DNA of 64,000 nucleotides from Candidatus Woesearchaeota archaeon. Lineage in GTDB: Archaea > Nanobdellota > Nanobdellia > Woesearchaeales > JAFGPW01. A program made the translations under genes and the position numbers. Location of the stretch: the NCBI GenBank assembly GCA_016935985.1, contig JAFGPW010000005.1, forward strand, positions 186,001 through 250,000, given 5' to 3'. A model generated the notes under the pieces. That model saw nothing but the letters and a program-made list of their open reading frames with translations. It was not told the DNA's origin and did not search any database. Below are positions 1-7,742 of the stretch, piece by piece; position 1 is the first letter of the stretch, and every line of letters starts with the position of its first letter.

Positions 1-480
1 GACAGCATGGACACCTGCCCGCGCGTCAGGAACCCCCAGCAGGAGGACGCTGACGGCGACCGCATCGGCGACGCGTGCGACCCGGACAGAACCACCATCA
101 ACACGCTGCCACCAACGGACGCGCCATTGTCGGACTCGATCTACACCGACCGCGACTACGGCGTCGTCTTCTTCTATGCGAAGAACTCCGACTGGTGGAA
201 CATGTACAACGGCTTCGGCTTCGGCGCTGCAGGGGGAGGGGTCCTTGTCAGCGGCACCCTCGTCGCGATCGGGGCCTCGGGCGGCACCCTCCTCATCGCC
301 GGTACCGTGATCGGCGCCATCAGCGGCGGCGCCATCGGCGCCTATCTCGGCGGCGACCCTGACATCCGGTGGTCGGCAGGCGTCATGCTCGTCCCCTGGG
401 AGACGGACTATCTCGACCAGCTGCAGTGCACCTACCTCCCCGCCGAGCAGGAAGGGGCCGATGACGGATCTGACTCCTGA
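1..480 (+). CDS. C-terminal part of a secreted thrombospondin type 3 repeat protein (5' end outside window)
   Basis: The reading frame is open from base 1, so the gene begins upstream of the window; the first ATG at 7 is internal. The first 30 residues are a thrombospondin type 3 calcium-binding repeat (DTCP.V.NP.Q.DADGDRIGDACD), a module of extracellular proteins. Around residues 72-118 there is a long glycine-rich hydrophobic stretch with GxxxG spacing (GAIGAYLGG), which could be a glycine-zipper membrane segment. The rest is acidic and unrecognised. It lies directly upstream of the pilin-like operon and may belong to the same surface system, but a promoter separates them. Confidence 0.75.
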   Translation, partial: DSMDTCPRVRNPQQEDADGDRIGDACDPDRTTINTLPPTDAPLSDSIYTDRDYGVVFFYAKNSDWWNMYNGFGFGAAGGGVLVSGTLVAIGASGGTLLIAGTVIGAISGGAIGAYLGGDPDIRWSAGVMLVPWETDYLDQLQCTYLPAEQEGADDGSDS

Positions 481-524
481 GGCCTGGCGTCCCGGTCGCT
501 ATTCCTCGGCAGCCAAGGGAAACA

Positions 525-532
525 TTTATAAG
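525..532 (+). promoter_or_regulatory. TATA box for the pilin-like/hydrolase operon
   Basis: TTTATAAG preceded by a purine-rich BRE-like stretch (AAGGGAAACA). Archaeal transcripts start about 25 bases past the TATA centre, here near 553-555, which rules out the ATG at 547 and favours the start at 592. Confidence 0.65.
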
Positions 533-591
533 CGGAGTATCCCCTGATGCTGCATGCTGATACGCGCCGTCGCTGCCATCAGCGGATTGCA

Positions 592-750
592 ATGAGTCTC
601 GGAAAAAGAGGTATCACCGTCACCTGGGAGATGTTCCTGTATTTCGCCGTGGCGATAGTCGGGCTCATCATCTTCATCTGGATAGCGATGAGCAGCAACA
701 ACTCAATCCTCGGCGACTTCCTCTCACAATTCTTCGGGTTCCTGCCATGA
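592..750 (+). CDS. small pilin-like membrane protein (first gene of operon)
   Basis: 52 residues: MSLGKRG, then a hydrophobic helix (about residues 13-31) and a short extracellular tail. The basic-Gly-hydrophobic layout is that of an archaeal class III signal peptide cut by a PibD/FlaK-type peptidase after the Gly. The start at 592 is preferred over the ATG at 547 because the TATA box at 525 places the transcript start after 547. Its stop codon overlaps the next ATG (ATGA). Function is inferred from the family pattern only; it could be a structural subunit of a pilus-like machine. Confidence 0.7.
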   Translation: MSLGKRGITVTWEMFLYFAVAIVGLIIFIWIAMSSNNSILGDFLSQFFGFLP

Positions 751-1106
751 GACGACCACTTCCTGCCGGCCGGAAAGGGGACATAAGCCAGTTCGTGCTC
801 ATCATCGGTGCGCTCCTGGGAGTCGCCGTCTTCCTCGGCGTCGTGCTGCCGCCGCTCCTCTCGAACCAGTGGGTTTCTTTCACGGTCAACGATACGATCG
901 ACGACGCCCAAGGGCGGTTCCCCATCCACTGCGCCGACGACTCGGCGGAAGGATGTCGGACGCACGACGTCGGGTACCAGACAGAATCAGAAAACCCCCT
1001 GGGGGGATTTTCCGGCCAGTGCGACATAGATTTGTATCGCTGCATCAAGCAGGACCCGCTCTGCGACGACGCCTACTGCACCTGCATCGTCGAGTGTATG
1101 GGATGA
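747..1106 (+). CDS. pilin-like membrane protein with cysteine-rich C-terminus
   Basis: 119 residues. The N-terminus has GRKG followed by DISQF and one hydrophobic helix (about residues 16-37), the class III signal pattern shared by its neighbours. The extracellular part ends in a cysteine-dense stretch with a C-x3-C-x6-C-x4-C-x-C-x3-C pattern that suggests disulfides. It starts in the ATGA overlap with the upstream gene and ends in another ATGA overlap, so translation is probably coupled. The soluble domain was not recognised. Confidence 0.75.
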   Translation: MRRPLPAGRKGDISQFVLIIGALLGVAVFLGVVLPPLLSNQWVSFTVNDTIDDAQGRFPIHCADDSAEGCRTHDVGYQTESENPLGGFSGQCDIDLYRCIKQDPLCDDAYCTCIVECMG

Positions 1107-1435
1107 TGACCATGATACCTCCCGCACGCGGCAGACGAGGAGAGCTCTCGTTCCAGATAATCGTGATAGCGGCGCTCTGCCTGCTCATCCTCGTCATCCT
1201 CGCGATCATCATCACCGGCAGGTTCGGGGTTTTCAACAAGAGCCTCTCCCAGACCTGTACGCAGCAGGGAGGGGTCTGTGCGGCGGCGGACCCGCAGAAC
1301 ACGAACGACCGGCTGTGCGACAGCCCGGACTACCCGATCAAGATCTTCGCCAACGGCTGCAGCGACGACGGCTCGATCTCGACGACGAAGGACGTCGGGC
1401 CGTGCTGCCTGCCGCTCGCGAGGCAGGGACAATGA
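1103..1435 (+). CDS. pilin-like membrane protein with small cystine-rich domain
   Basis: About 110 residues. After a basic leader with GRRG comes ELSFQ and a strong membrane helix, then a small extracellular domain with six cysteines (C..QGGVC ... LC ... GC ... GPCC). The start is placed at the ATGA overlap (1103); ATG at 1112 is an alternative three codons later. The cysteine frame resembles that of the next protein, so the two look like paralogues. A knottin-like disulfide domain is plausible but not proven. Confidence 0.75.
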   Translation: MMTMIPPARGRRGELSFQIIVIAALCLLILVILAIIITGRFGVFNKSLSQTCTQQGGVCAAADPQNTNDRLCDSPDYPIKIFANGCSDDGSISTTKDVGPCCLPLARQGQ

Positions 1436-1662
1436 GGATGCGACGCGGGATGCTCTCGATGGAGGTGCTGGTTATGATAGCCATCGCCCTCATCGTGCTC
1501 TTCCTCGCGTTCTACATGGTCACGACCCGGTCGAGCGTCGCGGACAGGAGCCTGAACGACTGCGTCGCCAACAACGGGGTATGCAAGCAGTACTGCGACG
1601 GCATGCCGACCGGCTACACCGGCTGCCCTGAAGGGCAGTCCTGCTGCGTCGAGCCAGGATGA
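1432..1662 (+). CDS. small pilin-like protein with cystine-rich tail
   Basis: 76 residues beginning MRMRRG followed by MLSMEVLVM. A glutamate sits five residues after the predicted cleavage point, as in type IV pilins. One membrane helix is followed by a short tail with the pattern C..NNGVC..YC ... GCPEGQSCC, matching the cysteine spacing style of the preceding gene. Start lies in an ATGA overlap (1432). Extended upstream reading in this frame is excluded by the overlap logic and by poor residue composition. Confidence 0.75.
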   Translation: MRMRRGMLSMEVLVMIAIALIVLFLAFYMVTTRSSVADRSLNDCVANNGVCKQYCDGMPTGYTGCPEGQSCCVEPG

Positions 1663-1676
1663 TCGTGAGGTGTGTC

Positions 1677-2150
1677 ATGATGAACAAGCGCGGAGAAGTC
1701 CAGTTCTGGGTGGTCGCCCTCGCGATCGCCCTGCTCGTCCTCTGGGTGTCGAGCTCGTTCGCCGGCAGGACCGGCTCCTCGGTCTTCAGGACCGTCAGCA
1801 AGATCGAGTTCCAGAGCTCGATGGGGCTGTGCGAAGGGAGGTCGGCGAGCCTGAAGAACAGCCCCCAGTGGATCGACGTCGACGGCGACGGCAACTACGA
1901 CGGCTGCGACGTCTGCATCCTCGACCCTGAATCTCGTAACGGACCTGCCGGGAGCGTGCAAGACTCCGACTTCGACCTCGTGCCCGACGCCTGCGAGAGC
2001 GATCAGACCAAGAACGACCAGAGCAAGATCCAATGCGCATACGCGGTGGTAAACATCGAGAAACGGGAGTTCCATTGCTGTTCGTTCTCTGGTACGAGAT
2101 GCATGAACCCTCCCGATGGGCCTCCCTGCATAACCTGCGGCCCGACATGA
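1677..2150 (+). CDS. pilin-like protein with calcium-loop and cysteine-rich region
   Basis: MMNKRG then EVQFW and one membrane helix. In the mature part there is an aspartate-rich loop DVDGDGNYDGCDVC, similar to a calcium-binding dockerin/TSP3 loop, and a C-terminal stretch with paired cysteines (CC, C..CG). Start chosen at 1677 because GAGGTG (1667-1672) is an appropriately spaced ribosome binding site; an ATG at 1659 in an ATGA overlap with the previous gene is the alternative. Function within the operon is unknown. Confidence 0.75.
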   Translation: MMNKRGEVQFWVVALAIALLVLWVSSSFAGRTGSSVFRTVSKIEFQSSMGLCEGRSASLKNSPQWIDVDGDGNYDGCDVCILDPESRNGPAGSVQDSDFDLVPDACESDQTKNDQSKIQCAYAVVNIEKREFHCCSFSGTRCMNPPDGPPCITCGPT

Positions 2151-2190
2151 CCCCGCATGACTGCCCGGCCCCACTATAAAGGATGATGAT

Positions 2191-3306
2191 ATGAGGAATA
2201 TCTCTCACGACAGGCGGGGAATGGGCGACGAGCTGCTGCGCATGCTCTTCGTCATCGTCGGCATCATCCTGATAGTCACTATGACCCTCATCATGCTGAA
2301 GGTGACCGGTCTCCTCGGACCCACCAAGGCGGAGGATACGGCGCGGGCGTCGCTCGAGCGGCTCGCGTGGGCAGTGCGCGAGATCCTTGAGGACGACACC
2401 GTCTATTCGCAGACGGTCGTCCCGCAGCTCTCGATCCCTGATGGCTATATCATCGTCGGCTTCGACACCGAATGGGACGGCCTGCGCACCGTCACCGACC
2501 ACCAGTTCGACGAGTACGTGATAAAGCCCTCCGAGCCGCCGGAGGACTGCTCAGGGTCCGCCTGCCTGTGCCTGTACGAGAACACCGAGGGGCCGGATTT
2601 CGGCGACTACAGCTGGAACCTCGGCGGCTACAAGCAGGACAACTTCCTGATCGACTGCGTGCGGCTGCGCGGCGACATAGTCTTCCTCGGCCCCACCGAC
2701 GAGTTCGACCAGGACGTGAAGAACTACGGCCAGCTGCGGAATCCGATCGTCCAGCCGCTCTTCGCGGAGACGCCGCTCGCGGACCGCCGGTACGAGTACC
2801 TCCTGCTCTATGGCGTCACCCACCACGCGGGGACCGTCGGCAGGGACGAGTGGAGGGCGACGAACATGTACGTCGAGAAGACGGCTGTCCAGATCGCTGA
2901 CGGCCAGGAACGGACGCTCGTCTACATCGCCAAGTGGAATGACGATTCCTTGCGCAGGAAGGCGAGGATCGGGATGATCGCGCCCGGCAACGAACCCTGC
3001 CCCGACTCATCGACCGTCTTCCAGTGCAACGGCGTCCGCAGGGACCAGGTAGTAACGGCCGAGATCATACCGGTCGGCCTCGGCACTGCCCCTCCCTCAG
3101 GGACGAGGGAAGAGCGCTTCTACCAGTGCGCCTACGACGAGAGCGATGGCGCCTGCTCGTTCGACGAGATCCCTCCCTGCATACCGCCAGGAGGCGTCCA
3201 GGCGACGAACGTCAGGCTCTACACCCTCTGCCGCTGCGGCGACCTCGCCTACTATGACGGCGTGTGCTACGGCAACGAGCTCTACCTGACCGAGCAGGGG
3301 GGCTGA
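2191..3306 (+). CDS. pilin-like anchored extracellular protein, paralogue A
   Basis: 371 residues. The leader ends DRRG, followed by a membrane helix at about residues 17-37 and a roughly 330-residue extracellular domain. It contains the motifs CSGSACLCLYE, YQCAYDE..GACSF and CRCGDLAYYDGVC. The downstream protein has matching motifs in the same order, so the two are paralogues with conserved disulfide layout. The ATG is preceded by GGATGAT at 2180-2186. I do not recognise the soluble fold. Its place among ten similarly anchored proteins points to a subunit of one surface assembly. Confidence 0.75.
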   Translation: MRNISHDRRGMGDELLRMLFVIVGIILIVTMTLIMLKVTGLLGPTKAEDTARASLERLAWAVREILEDDTVYSQTVVPQLSIPDGYIIVGFDTEWDGLRTVTDHQFDEYVIKPSEPPEDCSGSACLCLYENTEGPDFGDYSWNLGGYKQDNFLIDCVRLRGDIVFLGPTDEFDQDVKNYGQLRNPIVQPLFAETPLADRRYEYLLLYGVTHHAGTVGRDEWRATNMYVEKTAVQIADGQERTLVYIAKWNDDSLRRKARIGMIAPGNEPCPDSSTVFQCNGVRRDQVVTAEIIPVGLGTAPPSGTREERFYQCAYDESDGACSFDEIPPCIPPGGVQATNVRLYTLCRCGDLAYYDGVCYGNELYLTEQGG

Positions 3307-3308
3307 CG

Positions 3309-4379
3309 ATGCGACCGCTCACCGGACGGAGGGGGGACACGCACCGCATCCTCTCCATCTTCATCGACACCATCATCTTCATCATCTTCATCGTCCTCAT
3401 CCTCACGGTCTTCTCCAAGGCCTACTCCGGCTGCCCGCTCATCCCGAAGGATTACCAGTCCGCGAAGTTCAGCGCCGAGTACCTCAGGGCGGAGCTGCTC
3501 GACCTCATCGACGAGAAAGGGACCTATGCGGTCTATGACAACGTGCCCATCAACATCAATCCCGGCTACGCCTACGCCCTCTTCGGCACCGCGTACGAGC
3601 CGATGTACCCCTGGTTCCTGCTCGACGACATCGAGAGCGTCACCGCACGGCCCATCGGGTTCTCGCTGGTGCGGATTCAGAAGCCCAAAGTCCCCGCCTG
3701 CGAGGACAAGGCATGCCTCTGCATCTACGAGTTCGAGCTCGATCAGGACAACTTCGCGGCGTCGCAGGAGAACATCGAATGCCTAACCATAACCCACGAT
3801 CCTGTAACCTTCGTCACCTACCGCGGCTACGGCACCTATTCCGACGTCCCGCAGGACGAGATCTACCCGGAAGGGCTGCCCAAACTCCTGCTCAGCGGCG
3901 CGTATAGGGGGCGTGAGCGGGTGTACGGGACGCCGGTCCTCCATGGCGAGGGGACGTCTCAGACCGGGATTCGCAATACCTGGAACCACCGGTCCCTCTA
4001 TCTCGACAAGTACACGAAGGAGGATGGCGAGACGATCGTCTTCATCGCGCTCCTCTCGGACGAGGTGATGCGACGCTCGATACTCTGGACCAACCGGGCG
4101 CTCAACAATCCTCCCTGCGAGCGGGGCCAGCCGTTCTGCATCACCGCGAACCGAGGGGAGGTCATCCTGGTCGAGCACGCATTCGGCGAGAATCCCGGGA
4201 ACCGCTACTACGCGTGCCCCTATGACGCGGCAGAACAGGCGTGCCTGATCGAGGGCCCCTACCCCCTCTGTCAGGATCGGACTGCCATCGAGGACTGGTG
4301 CCAGTGCGGCGACCTGGTCTGGTACACGGGCTTCTGCAGGGAGGGCGTCTGGTACCGCGAGGACCCCGGCCTCGCCTAA
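3309..4379 (+). CDS. pilin-like anchored extracellular protein, paralogue B
   Basis: 356 residues starting two bases after the previous stop. GRRG is followed by DTHRI and a long hydrophobic helix rich in Ile/Phe, then an extracellular domain carrying CEDKACLCIYE, YACPYDA..QACLI and CQCGDLVWYTGFC. These match paralogue A in order and cysteine spacing although the sequences have diverged widely, which suggests an old duplication and two non-identical subunits. No catalytic motif was seen. Confidence 0.75.
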   Translation: MRPLTGRRGDTHRILSIFIDTIIFIIFIVLILTVFSKAYSGCPLIPKDYQSAKFSAEYLRAELLDLIDEKGTYAVYDNVPININPGYAYALFGTAYEPMYPWFLLDDIESVTARPIGFSLVRIQKPKVPACEDKACLCIYEFELDQDNFAASQENIECLTITHDPVTFVTYRGYGTYSDVPQDEIYPEGLPKLLLSGAYRGRERVYGTPVLHGEGTSQTGIRNTWNHRSLYLDKYTKEDGETIVFIALLSDEVMRRSILWTNRALNNPPCERGQPFCITANRGEVILVEHAFGENPGNRYYACPYDAAEQACLIEGPYPLCQDRTAIEDWCQCGDLVWYTGFCREGVWYREDPGLA

Positions 4380-4410
4380 AGGGCCGCACTGCCCGCCACA
4401 GCCAAAAAGA

Positions 4411-4418
4411 TATAAATA
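4411..4418 (+). promoter_or_regulatory. TATA box, internal promoter for the amidase-like gene
   Basis: TATAAATA preceded by AAAAAG. Its centre lies about 26 bases before the ATG at 4441, so this gene can also be transcribed as a leaderless message from inside the operon. Confidence 0.65.
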
Positions 4419-4440
4419 GCACCGGTCCCCCTTTAAATAC

Positions 4441-5541
4441 ATGGCTGCGGGGAAAAGAGGTGCGAGCAGGTTTCTCGTCTCGAAGCGGGGCGACGTCACG
4501 GAGGCGCTCCTCTTCAGGATCCTGGAAGCGCTCATCGCGATGCTCGCGGTCGTCGCGATGTTCGCCTTCATCGACGCCTACGCCGCGAACACCGTCCTCG
4601 AGAAGATGTACTTCGCGCGGGACCTGGCCTATCTCACCGACATCGTCCAGGCGAGCCCCTACGGGATCGAGGTCACCTACTACAACCCCAGCTTCGCCGA
4701 GGTGCCGCTCTCCACGTTCGAGGTCACGTTCGTCAGGAACGAGGTGGACATCAGGGGCGGCGAGGAGGAGATGGAGATCTATTATCCCCTCGCCTACAGC
4801 GAGCTCTTCACCACTCCGCTCTCGGCGCACCTCCAGAACCCGGGAGCCATTACCTTCTCCAAGACCGACACCGGCCTCCTGATAACCAATCCCTGGGAGC
4901 AGGGCCTCGACCCCCGGCTGCTCACCTGCCCGCCGCATGAGCAGGACACCGAGCTCTCCACCATCGACATCGTCCTCGACCCTGCCCACGGCGGCGCCGA
5001 CCACGGGGCAGAGAACCGGGCGGCGCTCCTGCAGCAGCCGCCGATCGAGCTCTTCGAGTCGCGCCAGGCCTTCCTCATCGCGAACGGCGCGCTCTCGCGG
5101 CTCAGGCCTGACGTCAGCTCCGTATCGCTCACGCGCGGGGAGGACGCCTCGCCGACGCTCGAGGAGCGCCAGGCTGTCGTCTCACCCGAGACCGACGTCT
5201 TCATATCCATCGGCACCGGCAGCGACCCTGAGCTGCTGATCGGCGAGCTGCGCGCCTACATCCCTCCCGAGTACGCGCTCCGCGACAACAACACGCGGCT
5301 CGCGTGCCTGCTCACGAACGCCATCCTCGAAGCGGTCCCCTCCCTCTCGCGGGCTGCGGTCATCGTCTCGGACGACCCGCTCCTCGACCTGCCCCATCCG
5401 GAAGGGTCAGACCCGAAGACGCTCGCGGTCATGCTCGAGATCGGCAACATCCAGATACCGCCTGCCGAGAACCCCCTCTCGACAGACTGGGACACGATCG
5501 CGGGAGCCGTCGACGCCGGCTTCCGGAGGTACTACCGATGA
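4441..5541 (+). CDS. membrane-anchored N-acetylmuramoyl-L-alanine amidase-like protein, one zinc ligand missing
   Basis: 366 residues. A basic leader ending SKRG and a membrane helix (about 26-47) resemble the neighbouring pilin-like proteins. From about residue 173 the sequence matches the Amidase_3 fold: VLDPAHGG with zinc ligand H183, E206 in FESRQAF as second ligand, and VMLEIGN with the putative catalytic E333. The usual third ligand, the His of SIHAN, is replaced: here SIGTG with G258. Known family members hydrolyse the bond between N-acetylmuramic acid and L-alanine in peptidoglycan. With one ligand gone, this copy may be inactive, bind the wall without cutting, or use another residue. 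Confidence 0.8.
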   Translation: MAAGKRGASRFLVSKRGDVTEALLFRILEALIAMLAVVAMFAFIDAYAANTVLEKMYFARDLAYLTDIVQASPYGIEVTYYNPSFAEVPLSTFEVTFVRNEVDIRGGEEEMEIYYPLAYSELFTTPLSAHLQNPGAITFSKTDTGLLITNPWEQGLDPRLLTCPPHEQDTELSTIDIVLDPAHGGADHGAENRAALLQQPPIELFESRQAFLIANGALSRLRPDVSSVSLTRGEDASPTLEERQAVVSPETDVFISIGTGSDPELLIGELRAYIPPEYALRDNNTRLACLLTNAILEAVPSLSRAAVIVSDDPLLDLPHPEGSDPKTLAVMLEIGNIQIPPAENPLSTDWDTIAGAVDAGFRRYYR

Positions 5542-6074
5542 TACGCGGCAGGCGTGGCGGCGTCTGGCTCGATTCGCTCACCATGATGCTCAGGATGGGC
5601 TTCCTGATCATCGTCTTCATCACGCTCGTCCTCCTGGTCCGCAGCTACAACGTGGCGGTCATCGAGACCTACGAGACCGAGGCGCTCGTGTTCGCGAACG
5701 CGGTGATATACTCCCCTGACGCGATATCCTACCACGACCCCGAGATAAACAGGGTCTACCCCGCGATCATCGACCGCACGAGGTTCAAGCCGGGCATCGA
5801 GCCGCGCCTCGACGAGGTCTTCAGCTACGGCGACACGAACACCCAGATCGCCGCGCAGATGACGCTCCGGCCGGTCGGCGAGACGCCGATAACGATCGTC
5901 TACAACAGGGACAGGTTCGACGCCTGGTACCAGCTCGCCTCGACGAGCTACGGCGCCCTCGGGCCCGGCGGCGTCGAGAAGCGCGAGTACGCCTTCCCGG
6001 TCCTCGCGAGGGACCAGGCAGGCGACCTCACGCAGGCGGACCTCGACTTCATCATCGTCATGCCACGGTCATAG
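5538..6074 (+). CDS. pilin-like anchored protein
   Basis: 178 residues starting in an ATGA overlap. The leader MIRGRRG is followed by GVWLDSL and one membrane helix (about 15-34), then an extracellular domain without cysteines, rich in beta-type sequence. No domain was recognised. Its N-terminal layout and the tight spacing place it in the same assembly as the amidase-like protein upstream and the M23 enzyme downstream. Confidence 0.75.
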   Translation: MIRGRRGGVWLDSLTMMLRMGFLIIVFITLVLLVRSYNVAVIETYETEALVFANAVIYSPDAISYHDPEINRVYPAIIDRTRFKPGIEPRLDEVFSYGDTNTQIAAQMTLRPVGETPITIVYNRDRFDAWYQLASTSYGALGPGGVEKREYAFPVLARDQAGDLTQADLDFIIVMPRS

Positions 6075-6078
6075 GGCT

Positions 6079-6666
6079 ATGGGAACAGGACACACGGCAT
6101 CAAGGAAGCGCGCCCAGGCAGGGCCAGTCGTCGACTTCTGGTCGTACCTAGCCTTCATACTCATCGTGATCGTCTTCTTCATCATCTTCCAGTTCTCCGG
6201 CGGCGAGAAATCAGACAACAAGGTGCTCGCCACGCAGGCGGACATGGACCTCAAGATGGAATTCCTCAACTTCATGCGCCTGCCGGTCGTTTCGCTCATC
6301 CCGCGCATCGACCTCGCCCGGCTCAACGAGGCCCAGCTCGCGGTCTACGACGAGGCGACGCTGCGGGACATGCGCATCGCCGAGGTCTTCCATCTCATGA
6401 CGGTCGAGATGTACGGCGCAGACGGCGACCGGCTCTGGAACGAGAACGACGTCGTCGGGTTCGTCAACGCGGTCGCGGAGCAGACGACCACGGCGCTCAG
6501 GGAAGAATACTGCTCCATCACGCCGCTCCTGCGCAAGAACGTCGCGAATCGGCTGGTCGCCCAGTACTCGTTCCCGCTCCCCTATGACCTTGAGAAGCGC
6601 ACGGTCGACATTAACCTCTATTGCATCGCAAAGGACGACGGGCGTCCGGGAGGAGGGTTCCTATGA
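6079..6666 (+). CDS. single-helix membrane protein of the hydrolase operon
   Basis: 195 residues. The leader (basic, ending QAG) is longer than in its neighbours, then comes a very hydrophobic helix (about 21-40) and a mostly helical extracellular part with two cysteines. It begins five bases after the previous stop and overlaps the M23 gene start by ATGA. It fits the operon's pilin-like pattern less strictly because Ala-Gly rather than Arg-Gly precedes the helix. No known domain was seen. Confidence 0.7.
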   Translation: MGTGHTASRKRAQAGPVVDFWSYLAFILIVIVFFIIFQFSGGEKSDNKVLATQADMDLKMEFLNFMRLPVVSLIPRIDLARLNEAQLAVYDEATLRDMRIAEVFHLMTVEMYGADGDRLWNENDVVGFVNAVAEQTTTALREEYCSITPLLRKNVANRLVAQYSFPLPYDLEKRTVDINLYCIAKDDGRPGGGFL

Positions 6667-7742
6667 TGAAGACCCGCATCCGTTCTGGCCGTCGGGCTCT
6701 CATCTTCGTTCCCTTCGTCGTCATCATGCTGCTCGCTGCGCTGATCACCGCGCTCGTGCTCCTCAGCCAGAAAGGGGACCCGTTCAACGAGCGCTTCATC
6801 GGCATGAGCCAGTACGAGGTGATCGACGCCTACCAGAAGGGCGAGGACGCCCTCCTCTACATCGACCTCTCGGCCGAGCACGCGGCGAGGCAAGCGCTCT
6901 TCGACCTCGGCCAGGGCGGCGGCTACGACCTCCTCGGCGGCACCTATAACGAGGAGGAGAGCCCCTGCGGCACCTACCTCGGCTTCGCGAGCTGGGGGGA
7001 CACCCAGAAGACCTGCTTCCCCAGGCCGGCGCAGCTCGAGGACGCCTTCGAGATCTACTTCTCGCGGAACCTCGACGAGTACCTCAACGCCTATCCCCTC
7101 TTCCCGCTGCCCCTCATCGACACGATAGCCCTGCGGACCGACGGCGATGCGCTGACGATCATCGGCACCACCACCGGCATGATGGAGATCCCGATCGGCG
7201 CGTACACGAGACCCAGCGAGTACGGCATGTTCGCCTGGCCGCTCGACCTCTCGAAGCCCAAGAATCGGCTGATCACCTCCTGCATCGGGCTGCGCGACTG
7301 CACCAACTGCCTGGACAGGGACCACGACGGCACCGACATCGACAGCGTCGACGAGGCGGTGCCTGCGCCGGCCGAGCCGGTACTCGCTATCGCTTCAGGG
7401 ACGGTGGTGAAAGGCGCGAATGACCCGGACGATTTCAACACGACCATCATCGACCACGGCGGCGGCTACACCTCGCGCTACCTTCATCTGAACACGCGAG
7501 AGGTGCTGCGCGGCGACATGGTCGTCCAGGGCCAGAGGATCGGTACCGTCGGCGGTGCGGGGCCGCTTCCCTATGGTTGGCACCTCCATTTCGAGATCCG
7601 CAAGGACAACCACAGGCTCGACCCCCTCACCTTCTACGACCTCGACGCCCTCGACCTCGTCTTCTGGGAGCAGTCGAACTGCTACTACCGCGCCTACACC
7701 TACCCCTATGCCGCCTATATCCTGACCCATACGACACCATGA
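6663..7742 (+). CDS. membrane-anchored M23 (LytM-type) peptidoglycan endopeptidase
   Basis: 359 residues. An N-terminal membrane helix (about 13-35) anchors the protein outside the cell. The C-terminal half is an M23 domain with every metal and catalytic residue in place: H221 and D225 (HDGTD), H275 (RYLHL), and H307/H309 (HLHFE). Family members are zinc endopeptidases that cut peptide cross-links in peptidoglycan. The first half (about 40-210) is unrecognised and contains cysteines. It overlaps both neighbours by ATGA. Since DPANN archaea do not make peptidoglycan, the likely substrate is a bacterial wall (inference). Confidence 0.88.
   Translation: MMKTRIRSGRRALIFVPFVVIMLLAALITALVLLSQKGDPFNERFIGMSQYEVIDAYQKGEDALLYIDLSAEHAARQALFDLGQGGGYDLLGGTYNEEESPCGTYLGFASWGDTQKTCFPRPAQLEDAFEIYFSRNLDEYLNAYPLFPLPLIDTIALRTDGDALTIIGTTTGMMEIPIGAYTRPSEYGMFAWPLDLSKPKNRLITSCIGLRDCTNCLDRDHDGTDIDSVDEAVPAPAEPVLAIASGTVVKGANDPDDFNTTIIDHGGGYTSRYLHLNTREVLRGDMVVQGQRIGTVGGAGPLPYGWHLHFEIRKDNHRLDPLTFYDLDALDLVFWEQSNCYYRAYTYPYAAYILTHTTP

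Noticed and set aside
547-591. An upstream ATG extending the first pilin-like protein by 15 residues
   Set aside because: It lies before the transcript start predicted from the TATA box at 525 and would disrupt the compact class III leader.
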